5,001 nt of DNA from Elusimicrobiota bacterium. Its GTDB lineage: Bacteria; Elusimicrobiota; Elusimicrobia; UBA1565; UBA9628. Each line of letters begins with the position of its first letter. Positions within the stretch are counted from its first letter, which is position 1. The stretch covers positions 1 through 5,001 of the forward strand of contig JAQUMZ010000035.1 of NCBI GenBank assembly GCA_028717865.1. The letters are read 5' to 3'. A model generated the notes under the pieces. The model made no database searches. It was not told the DNA's origin and was given only the letters and a program-made list of their open reading frames with translations. The position numbers were made by a program, and so were the translations under genes. Of this stretch, positions 1 to 4,973 are shown in pieces.

Positions 1-20
1 GCCAGTTCCGCCACCCGCGC
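1..20 (-). tRNA. tRNA-Leu, 5' part only (cut by window edge)
   Basis: The minus strand read from 20 down to 1 gives GCGCGGG (a 7-base 5' acceptor strand), then T8, G9, and GCGGAACTGGC. This matches the start of bacterial leucine tRNAs, with GGTGGCGGAA at positions 6-15 and the D-loop GG at 18-19. Serine tRNAs, the other large class II family, usually read GGTGGCCGAGTGG here, so leucine fits better. The anticodon, variable arm and 3' half lie outside the window, so the isoacceptor cannot be named. The first tRNA base lies 8 bases after the secG stop codon, which suggests co-transcription and release by RNase P. A tRNA-Leu directly after secG is known from many bacteria, E. coli included. Confidence 0.8.
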
Positions 21-28
21 AAAATCCC

Positions 29-358
29 TTACTTGGACGCCGGAGCCGGGGCCGGGGCGGCCGGCGGCGTCGCGGCCGGAGCCTCCACCGGAGGCGGCGC
101 GGGGGCCCGCCGCGCCGTCACGCTCGTCAGGCCGGCGCGGCTCGACAGCAGCGTAAGGAAAAGGGAGGTGAACGCGAAGGTCCCGGCCAAGGTCGCCGTG
201 AACTTCTTCATGAAATCCGAGCCCGAGGGCGTGTTGATCAGGGAATCCCCCCCGCCGCCGAAGACCGCCAGACCCGCCCCGCGGCCGGTCTGCAGCAGCA
301 CCACCAGGATCATGAGCACGCACGCTATGACGTGGATGATTTCAAGAAAAGTATACAT
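29..358 (-). CDS. secG: Preprotein translocase subunit SecG
   Basis: SecG is the small accessory subunit of the SecYEG channel in the inner membrane and helps SecA-driven protein export. The 109-residue product has two membrane segments (about residues 2-22 and 54-73). Between them is the family's loop, with LLQTGRGAGL (21-30) and the glycine run AVFGGGGDSL (31-40). The tail from about residue 84 is almost only Ala and Pro, which is common in SecG and poorly conserved. The start is fixed: an in-frame TAA lies only two codons upstream, and the next internal Met (16) would cut the first membrane segment. Unusually for this window there is no good ribosome site; the nearest AGG is 14 bases from the ATG. 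The gene follows pgk by 42 bases and precedes a tRNA-Leu by 8. Identification is firm. Confidence 0.96.
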   Translation of the reverse strand: MYTFLEIIHVIACVLMILVVLLQTGRGAGLAVFGGGGDSLINTPSGSDFMKKFTATLAGTFAFTSLFLTLLSSRAGLTSVTARRAPAPPPVEAPAATPPAAPAPAPASK

Positions 359-366
359 TGCGGTTT

Positions 367-372
367 ATTATA
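367..372 (-). promoter_or_regulatory. Possible -10 box (TATAAT) before secG
   Basis: The minus strand carries an exact TATAAT ending 8 bases before the secG ATG. A start site at the usual distance would fall almost on the ATG and give a leaderless or near-leaderless message, which would fit the missing ribosome site. No acceptable -35 hexamer is present at 16-18 bases; the best TTG-containing match (TTGCCG) is only 12 bases away. A chance match in a short AT-rich spacer is quite possible. Confidence 0.25.
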
Positions 373-375
373 CCT

Positions 376-407
376 AAAAAAGGACGGCAAACGGCTCCGC
401 TCAGCCG
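376..407 (-). terminator. Weak terminator-like or attenuator-like element after pgk
   Basis: On the minus strand a 5-bp stem, CGGCT/AGCCG (407-403 with 396-392, six-base loop), spans the pgk stop codon. It is followed after 10 bases by a T6 run (381-376). The stem is short and too far from the T run for a standard intrinsic terminator. At most it would be a leaky attenuator between pgk and secG. Confidence 0.2.
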
Positions 408-1600
408 GCCAGCGCGGCCAGCCCGGGCAAGACCTTGCCCTCCAGCAGTTCCAGGCTCGCCCCGCCCCCGGTGGAGCAGTGCGATATCCGGTCCGCGACC
501 CCGGCCTTGGCCAGGGCCGCCAGGCTGTCGCCGCCGCCCACGATGGTGACCGCGCCCGCCTTGGTCGCCTCGCCCAGGGCCTCGGCCACGGCGACGGTGC
601 CCTTGGCGAAGGCCTCGGTCTCGAATATGCCCATCGGCCCGTTCCAGAATATGGTCTTGGCCTTGGCGATCTCCTCGGTGAAGAACTCCACGGTGCGCGG
701 CCCTATGTCCACCCCGATCATCTCCGGCGGCACGGCCATGGATTGCGTAACCTCGGCCCGGGCGTCCGGCTTGAGCTCCCTGACCGCGACGTGGTCCGCC
801 GGGAGGAGGCACTTGATCTTCTTGGCGTAGGCCTTCTCCACGATCTTCTTGGCGTCGGCGATCCGGTCCGGCTCGAGCAGGGACTTGCCCACCGCCACGT
901 TCTGGCCGGCCAGGAAGGTGTAGGCCATGCCGCCGCCGATGAGCAGGCAGTCCACCCGATCGAGCAGCTTGTCGAGCACGCCCAGCTTGTCCGAGACCTT
1001 GGCCCCGCCGATGATGGCCAGGAAGGGCCGGGCGGGATTGCCGATCACCCGGTCCAGGAACTCCAGCTCCTTCTGGACCAGGAAGCCGATGCCGCCGGGC
1101 AGGTGCTTGCAGACCCCGGCGGTGGAGGCGTGGGCGCGGTGTATGGCGCCGAAGGCCTCCTGCACGAAGACCTCGCCGTGCGCGGCCAGGGCCTTGGCGA
1201 AAGCGGGGTCGTTCTTCTCCTCCTCGGCGTGGTAGCGCAGGTTCTCGAGCAGCGCGACCTCGCCGGGCTTGAGCGCCGCGATAACCGGCTGCGCGGCCGG
1301 CCCCACGCAGTCGGGGGCGAAGGCCACCGGCCGCTTGAGCAGGCGGGCCAGCTCCTCGGCCGCGGGCTTGAGGGAATACTTGGGCTCGGGCTTGCCCTTG
1401 GGCCGTCCCAGATGCGCGATCAGGACCACCCGCGCGCCCCGGGAGCTCAGATACTCTATGGTCTTGAGCGTCTCCCGGATGCGGGTATTGTCCGCGACCC
1501 GGCCGTCCTTGAGCGGGACGTTGTAATCCACGCGGACCAGGACCCGCTTGCCCTTGACGTCCAGGTCCTGCAGACGCCTGACCTTGAGCGCCGTGGTCAT
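401..1600 (-). CDS. pgk: Phosphoglycerate kinase
   Basis: Cytoplasmic enzyme that transfers phosphate from 1,3-bisphosphoglycerate to ADP, giving 3-phosphoglycerate and ATP. The 399-residue product has the normal family length and both lobes. N-terminal substrate lobe: RVDYNVPL (23-30), HLGRPKG (63-69), the conserved Arg in ENLRYH (R122) and EAFGAIHRAHAS (148-159). C-terminal nucleotide lobe: GGAKVSDK (198-205), IGGGMAYTFL (221-230), WNGPMGIFE (319-327), GGGDSL (355-360) and the helix-start STGGGASLE (376-384). One mild oddity is Glu148 where most members have Asp (DAF). The reading frame stays open to 1666, but ATG at 1600 is chosen because the family's N-terminus begins there, GGGAG lies 7 bases before it, and it overlaps the gap stop as ATGA. 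The product uses the 1,3-bisphosphoglycerate made by the preceding gene. Confidence 0.98.
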   Translation of the reverse strand: MTTALKVRRLQDLDVKGKRVLVRVDYNVPLKDGRVADNTRIRETLKTIEYLSSRGARVVLIAHLGRPKGKPEPKYSLKPAAEELARLLKRPVAFAPDCVGPAAQPVIAALKPGEVALLENLRYHAEEEKNDPAFAKALAAHGEVFVQEAFGAIHRAHASTAGVCKHLPGGIGFLVQKELEFLDRVIGNPARPFLAIIGGAKVSDKLGVLDKLLDRVDCLLIGGGMAYTFLAGQNVAVGKSLLEPDRIADAKKIVEKAYAKKIKCLLPADHVAVRELKPDARAEVTQSMAVPPEMIGVDIGPRTVEFFTEEIAKAKTIFWNGPMGIFETEAFAKGTVAVAEALGEATKAGAVTIVGGGDSLAALAKAGVADRISHCSTGGGASLELLEGKVLPGLAALAG

Positions 1601-2616
1601 GCCGCGACTCCCACCTTCTTGGCGATGTAGGCCACCAGGTCGATGACGCGGTTGGAATAGCCCCACTCGTTGTCGTACCAGGCGAAGACCTTGACCAGGT
1701 TGCCGCCGATGACGTCGGTCAGCGCGGCGTCTACGATGGAGCTGGCCGGGTTGCCGGTGAAGTCCTTGGAGACCAGCGGGACCTCGCAGAACTCGAGCAG
1801 ACCCTTGAGCCGCGCCGACTGCGAGGCCTTCTTGAGCGCGGCGTTGACCTCCTCCTTGGTGGTGGCCTTCTCCACCAACAAGGTCAGGTCCACCAGCGAG
1901 ACGTCCGGGGTGGGCACGCGGATGGCGCAGCCCGTGAACTTGCCCTTGAGCTTGGGGTAGACCAGGCCGATGGCCTGGGCGGCCCCGGTCTTGGTCGGGA
2001 TCATGCTCAGGGCCGCGGCCCGGGCCCGGCGCAGGTCCTTGTGCGGGAAGTCCAGCACGGGCTGGTCGTTGGTGTAGGCGTGGATGGTGGTCATGATCCC
2101 GGCCTTGATGCCGAAGGCCTCGTCGATGGTCTTGGCCACGGGGGCCAGGCCGTTGGTGGTGCAGGAGGCGTTGGAGATGACGTGGTGCTTGGCCGGATCG
2201 TAAAGCTCCTCGTTGATGCCCATGCAGATGGTGATGTCCTCGTTCTTGGCCGGGGCGGAGATGACGACCTTCTTGGCGCCCGCGGCCAAGTGCGCCTTGG
2301 CCTTCTCGGCGTCGGTGAACTTGCCCGTGGACTCGATGACGTAATCCGCCTTCAGGGCCTTCCAGGGCAGTTGGGCCGGGTCCTTCTCGGCGACGACCTT
2401 CAGGAGCTTGCCGTTGATCTTGAGGTCGGTGCCCGCCACCTCCACCTGGCCCGGGAACACCCCGAACGTCGAGTCGTACTTGAACAGGTGCGCGAGGGTC
2501 TTCGCGTCGGTGAGATCGTTGACCGCGACGAAGTTGATGTTGGGGTTGCCGATGCCGGCCCGCACCACCAGACGCCCGATGCGGCCGAAACCATTGACGC
2601 CGACGTTGATAGCCAT
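1597..2616 (-). CDS. gap: Glyceraldehyde-3-phosphate dehydrogenase, type I, NAD-type
   Basis: Oxidises and phosphorylates glyceraldehyde 3-phosphate to 1,3-bisphosphoglycerate with reduction of NAD+; cytoplasmic and normally a homotetramer. The 339-residue length is typical. The N-terminal Rossmann fold starts with GFGRIGR (9-15), and Asp34 in VNDL sits where NAD-dependent enzymes bind the adenosine ribose. The active site is SNASCTTN (148-155), with catalytic Cys152 and base His179 in TTIHAYTNDQ. The S-loop PHKDLRRARAA (191-201), RVPTPDVSLVDL (233-244) and the closing WYDNEWGYSNRV (313-324) are all present, so the enzyme looks fully active. Pro191 together with Asp34 points to NAD rather than NADP, as inferred from family patterns. 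GGGAGG lies 5 bases before the ATG. The TGA stop overlaps the pgk ATG by 4 bases. Confidence 0.98.
   Translation of the reverse strand: MAINVGVNGFGRIGRLVVRAGIGNPNINFVAVNDLTDAKTLAHLFKYDSTFGVFPGQVEVAGTDLKINGKLLKVVAEKDPAQLPWKALKADYVIESTGKFTDAEKAKAHLAAGAKKVVISAPAKNEDITICMGINEELYDPAKHHVISNASCTTNGLAPVAKTIDEAFGIKAGIMTTIHAYTNDQPVLDFPHKDLRRARAAALSMIPTKTGAAQAIGLVYPKLKGKFTGCAIRVPTPDVSLVDLTLLVEKATTKEEVNAALKKASQSARLKGLLEFCEVPLVSKDFTGNPASSIVDAALTDVIGGNLVKVFAWYDNEWGYSNRVIDLVAYIAKKVGVAA
1608..1615 (-). promoter_or_regulatory. Ribosome binding site for pgk
   Basis: GGTGGGAG on the minus strand lies inside the 3' end of gap, 7 bases before the ATG at 1600. It settles the pgk start against the longer reading frame from 1666. 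With the ATGA overlap it suggests that ribosomes ending gap re-initiate on pgk. Confidence 0.75.
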
Positions 2617-2671
2617 TGAGGCCTCCCTCGCGCGAAGCGCGCCCGAAATATACGAACGAACCGCGAATATC
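2617..2671 (-). promoter_or_regulatory. gap leader: ribosome site, small hairpin, weak -10-like box
   Basis: This 55-base spacer is the longest inside the gene series. It holds the gap ribosome site GGGAGG (2627-2622) and, two to three bases upstream of it, a tight hairpin CGCGC-GAA-GCGCG on the plus strand (2629-2641; the reverse complement forms the same stem on the message). Further up, TATATT (2652-2647) resembles a -10 box, but nothing resembling TTGACA lies 16-18 bases before it. A separate gap promoter is possible but unsupported. No terminator is seen after the upstream gene. Confidence 0.3.
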
Positions 2672-3637
2672 CTACCGGTTTAGGAGAACTATTTCCACTC
2701 TCTGGTCGGAGAAGGCCGCCCGGGCGCCGTCCACGCCCACGTTCTTGCTCATGGTCATAAGGTCCTTGATCAGGAACTCCTGGATCGCGGCGGCCTGGGC
2801 GTCGGCCAGCTCCTTGGTGGAGGCGAACACCCGCACGGCCACGGGCATGCCGGAGTAGCGCCGCTTGACGAGGTCGGAGGCCGAACGCAGGAGGTCGTAG
2901 CCCACGGCAAGGTCCAGCGCGGACTCGGTCTTCGTGCGCCCGAAGAGGACGGAGGAATCCAGGCTGATGTGCAGGCCCGTGTCCTCCTGGTGCACGATAC
3001 CCTTGAACAGCAGGGGCTTGCCCACGGTCGTGTGCGGGGAGCCGGACGGATCGGTGAAGGTGTAGACGGCCGAATAGGAGCGGCCGGCCTTGATCCACTC
3101 GCCCTGGTCGTTCTGGCCGTTCCAAAGCAGCTCCTCCGGCGGATCGCTGGAGCCCTCGTAGTGGTGGAAGACCCGGCCTTCCTCGTCGGCGATGGTCAGG
3201 CTCCAGGCGTAACCCTTGGCCTCCTTGGGCTCCAGGCGCCGGCGCAGGATGTCGAAGAGCTGGTCGCGCAGCCGCAGGGCGATGCCCGGCCGCTGGCTGA
3301 AGGTCATGCGCCAGGGCTGGATGACCCGGGAATTGTCCAGGACCTCGGGATGCGTCCGGCGCCAGGAGACGGTCAGCGGGGAGATGGCCAGCAGCAGCGA
3401 CTGGTCCGGCTCCAGGGAGGGCTTGATCGTCTCGAAGGGGTCGACCTCGATGGCCAGCGGCGGCTTTAGGGAATTGAGCTTGCTCTCGCCTTCCTTGTCC
3501 TTGATCAGGACCTCGGTGGGCAAAGCACCCCCGACCGGCCCGGAGGAGGGCCCGAAGACGTCACCCTCCTGCGCGGCGGCGGGCAGGGCGCAGAACAGGA
3601 GCCCCGCGTAGATCAAGATATTCTTCATGATAGCCAT
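2672..3637 (-). CDS. Secreted protein with FlgD/Ig-like and degenerate OmpA-like domains
   Basis: No named function is recognised. Residues 1-22 form a signal peptide (Lys5, hydrophobic core, LPAAA before Gln23), so the product should be exported to the periplasm or outer envelope. Residues 40-140 are a domain I cannot name. Residues about 143-212 resemble the Ig-like fold of FlgD-type proteins, with WNGQNDQGEWIKAGRSY (172-188) as the key motif. Residues about 222-321 follow the outline of an OmpA C-terminal domain: a strand ending in LFG, a helix, VAVRVFAS, a helix, and a final QRVEIVLL (312-319). The peptidoglycan-binding Asp and Arg of the family align with Lys275 and Gln281, so wall binding looks lost. 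The first ATG is chosen over Met4 because AAGGAG lies 7 bases before it. The gene starts 17 bases after the stop of the TonB-family gene, which suggests a joint envelope role. Confidence 0.88.
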   Translation of the reverse strand: MAIMKNILIYAGLLFCALPAAAQEGDVFGPSSGPVGGALPTEVLIKDKEGESKLNSLKPPLAIEVDPFETIKPSLEPDQSLLLAISPLTVSWRRTHPEVLDNSRVIQPWRMTFSQRPGIALRLRDQLFDILRRRLEPKEAKGYAWSLTIADEEGRVFHHYEGSSDPPEELLWNGQNDQGEWIKAGRSYSAVYTFTDPSGSPHTTVGKPLLFKGIVHQEDTGLHISLDSSVLFGRTKTESALDLAVGYDLLRSASDLVKRRYSGMPVAVRVFASTKELADAQAAAIQEFLIKDLMTMSKNVGVDGARAAFSDQRVEIVLLNR

Positions 3638-3644
3638 AATATCG

Positions 3645-3650
3645 CTCCTT
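3645..3650 (-). promoter_or_regulatory. Ribosome binding site for the OmpA-like gene
   Basis: AAGGAG on the minus strand lies 7 bases before ATG 3637 and 16 before the second in-frame ATG, so it selects the first. It sits in the 16-base spacer just after the stop codon of the TonB-family gene. Confidence 0.75.
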
Positions 3651-3653
3651 AAA

Positions 3654-4703
3654 TCATTCGAGAACGAACCTGAACGTGATTACGCCCCATTGCCGCTCCG
3701 CGGTCCCTATGGGCGCGAACCTCCACCGGCGCAGGCTGTCCATGGCCAGCCGGTCTAGGCGGGGATAGCCGGAGGTGCGCTCGACCCGCAGTTCGGAAAG
3801 CACGTTGCCCTGAGGATCGACCCAAAATCTGATGGCCACCGCGGCCTCGATGACGCCCTGCTGCTTGGCCCAGTCGGGGAAGGGCGGGATGTCGTAGGCC
3901 GTCACCGAACGGTCGGCCAGGGGACCCTCGATCTCCACGCCTTTCTTGCTCTCCAGGCGCTGCGGCGCCTGGCGCGCCGGCGCCGGCGGGGCGGTCTCGA
4001 TCTGGCTCTTGAGGGTCGGCTCCGGGGCGGCCCGCGGGGCCAGCTCCAGGCGCTCGCCCGCGGCGGGCAGGAAGGCGGAAAGCTTGCCGGCCAGCCGCGA
4101 TTGGCTCGCGGGCTCGGCCTCGCGCAAAACCTCGGCCGGGGCCGCGCCGCGGCGGGGCGCGGCGGGCGCCAGCCCGCCGATCGCCTGCAGGGCCACGGCC
4201 TCCTGGCGCCGCTCCTCAAGCGCGACGGCGGCCGGCAGATTGCGCACGCGCCGGGTCCCGACCTCCTCGAGCCGGGGCAGGGCGGCCAGGGCCTTGACCT
4301 GCCGGGTCTCCAGCCTCGAATCGATGCGGGCGGCGTCCACGCGGCGCTTGGAAAGGTCCAAGGTGTCGACCTTGGCCAGTTGCGCGCGCCGGCCGCGGTC
4401 CTCCAGCTTGGGCTGCGTCAGCAGCGGCCGCTTGATCTCCGGCAGCTTGACCGCCAGATCGCGCGGCGCGGCCTTCGGGATGGCGGGCAAGGCCATCTTC
4501 AAGAAATCGGTGAGAGTCGGCGCGGCCGCGCGCTGCTGCGGCGCCGGAGCCAGCTTCTTGACCTGGATGAGGAGGTCTACGTTGTCGACGACCTTGACCG
4601 CGGCCTTGGGGCCCATCTGCGCCAGCTGCAGGTAAAGCAGCAGCCCGCCCGCGTGCAGGGCCAGGGAGGCCGTCACCGAGAACGGCAGGCGGGCCTGGGT
4701 CAA
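3654..4703 (-). CDS. TonB-family energy transducer
   Basis: TonB proteins are anchored in the inner membrane, span the periplasm and pass proton-motive energy from ExbB/ExbD to outer-membrane transporters. The 349-residue product has a single N-terminal membrane segment (about 8-29) with the SxxxH motif (S13, H17), which in TonB is the ExbB/D contact. Residues 30-265 are a long Ala/Pro/Arg/Glu-rich linker without the usual PE/PK repeats. Residues 272-349 are a TonB C-terminal domain, with PPFPDWAKQQG (273-283), VDPQGNVL (295-302), TSGYPRLD (310-317) and RRWRFAP (325-331). Start: TTG at 4703, with GGAGG 6 bases before it; the next Met (30) would remove the membrane anchor. No ExbB, ExbD or receptor gene is in view, so substrate and partner are unknown. 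It could instead be a TonB-like structural envelope protein, since it sits beside an OmpA-like protein. Confidence 0.9.
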   Translation of the reverse strand: MTQARLPFSVTASLALHAGGLLLYLQLAQMGPKAAVKVVDNVDLLIQVKKLAPAPQQRAAAPTLTDFLKMALPAIPKAAPRDLAVKLPEIKRPLLTQPKLEDRGRRAQLAKVDTLDLSKRRVDAARIDSRLETRQVKALAALPRLEEVGTRRVRNLPAAVALEERRQEAVALQAIGGLAPAAPRRGAAPAEVLREAEPASQSRLAGKLSAFLPAAGERLELAPRAAPEPTLKSQIETAPPAPARQAPQRLESKKGVEIEGPLADRSVTAYDIPPFPDWAKQQGVIEAAVAIRFWVDPQGNVLSELRVERTSGYPRLDRLAMDSLRRWRFAPIGTAERQWGVITFRFVLE

Positions 4704-4709
4704 GGCCGG

Positions 4710-4714
4710 CCTCC
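4710..4714 (-). promoter_or_regulatory. Ribosome binding site supporting a TTG start
   Basis: GGAGG on the minus strand lies 6 bases before TTG 4703. It justifies this rare start codon, since no in-frame ATG or GTG would keep the membrane anchor. Confidence 0.7.
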
Positions 4715-4731
4715 GTTGAGCCTGCCCGTAT

Positions 4732-4757
4732 ACATAGTGTGTCCGGACACACTATGT
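4732..4757. promoter_or_regulatory. Perfect 26-bp palindrome, probable operator
   Basis: The arm ACATAGTGTGTCC (4732-4744) is followed with no gap by its exact complement (4745-4757). The arms are AT-richer than the surroundings. A further GGACACA directly follows at 4758-4764, repeating 4745-4751 in the same orientation, so the half-site occurs three times. The palindrome ends 28 bases before the TTG of the TonB-family gene, a normal place for a repressor to act on the operon promoter. It is not followed by T runs on either strand, so it is not an intrinsic terminator. The matching regulator family is not recognised, and it does not resemble the Fur box consensus. Confidence 0.65.
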
Positions 4758-4795
4758 GGACACATGCCGCCTTCCGCGGCCTCCCGCCGTACCAA

Positions 4796-4826
4796 GGTTC
4801 GCGCGCGGTCGTGCGGCGCGCGAACC
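4796..4826. repeat. Inverted repeat, 11-bp arms
   Basis: GGTTCGCGCGC pairs exactly with GCGCGCGAACC across a 9-base loop. It is nested inside the outer helix 4763-4773/4856-4866. Neither side has a T run, so it is not an intrinsic terminator. Confidence 0.6.
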
Positions 4827-4920
4827 CGCGCGCGCCCTACTCCTCGTGCGCGCGCAAGGCGGTATGCAGATCCAAAGAGTTGGGCGAGCTCTCGCCCATT
4901 TCCCCCGAACTCAATACTAT

Positions 4921-4947
4921 CGGCGCGACTAAGGAAGGGTCGCGCCG
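4921..4947. repeat. Inverted repeat, 9-bp arms
   Basis: CGGCGCGAC pairs with GTCGCGCCG across a 9-base purine-rich loop (TAAGGAAGG). Flanking T4920 and G4948 would add a G-T pair on the plus strand. It lies one base from the next hairpin. Confidence 0.55.
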
Positions 4948-4948
4948 G

Positions 4949-4973
4949 CCTCGCGATGCTGCGCATCGCGAGG
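4949..4973 (+). terminator. Strong hairpin with short T stretch, possible plus-strand terminator
   Basis: CCTCGCGATGC pairs with GCATCGCGAGG around a 3-base loop (TGC). On the plus strand GATTTAAC follows, a poor T run of three. On the minus strand GGCCGGCGCG follows, so it cannot end a minus-strand transcript in the standard way. As a terminator it is weak; as a hairpin it is clear. Confidence 0.25.

Larger units (their letters stand above)
4763..4973 (+). other. Chain of GC-rich inverted repeats; possible structured RNA or palindromic repeat element
   Basis: The gene-free stretch 4704-5001 contains at least six paired segments in this part. An outer helix joins 4763-4773 to 4856-4866 (11 pairs, one G-T). 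Inside it are 4796-4806 with 4816-4826 (11 bp, perfect) and 4828-4835 with 4848-4855 (8 bp of alternating GC). Beyond it come 4881-4888 with 4891-4898 (8 bp), 4921-4929 with 4939-4947 (9 bp) and 4949-4959 with 4963-4973 (11 bp). The strand is set to plus because the non-Watson-Crick contacts noted in or beside these helices are G-T when read on plus, and would be A-C on minus. No known RNA family is recognised. It could equally be the operon's leader, or a dispersed palindromic element. Confidence 0.35.

Noticed and set aside
332..1630. A 432-codon plus-strand open frame.
   Set aside because: It lies antisense to pgk and the end of gap, is low-complexity in Leu/Gly/Arg, and is a mirror product of GC-rich third codon positions.
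1601..1666. A longer N-terminus for phosphoglycerate kinase from 1666.
   Set aside because: The extra 22 residues match no family sequence and lie entirely inside the gap 3' end, while ATG 1600 has a good ribosome site.
2041..2619. A 192-codon plus-strand open frame.
   Set aside because: Antisense to gap; Val/Gly/Asp/Leu-rich shadow without recognisable motifs.
3590..3592. Cys16 in the signal peptide of the OmpA-like protein as a lipoprotein attachment site.
   Set aside because: The residues before it are Leu-Leu-Phe, with Phe where a small residue is needed. The AAA site before Gln23 is a better ordinary cleavage site.
3946..4635. Plus- and minus-strand alternative frames over the TonB-family linker, including 4752-4216 on minus.
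   Set aside because: The frame with a membrane anchor and TonB C-terminal domain is clearly the real one. The others are Ser/Arg or Gly/Arg low-complexity shadows.
4732..4757. The palindrome as an intrinsic terminator.
   Set aside because: No T run follows on either strand, and it lies just before a start codon.
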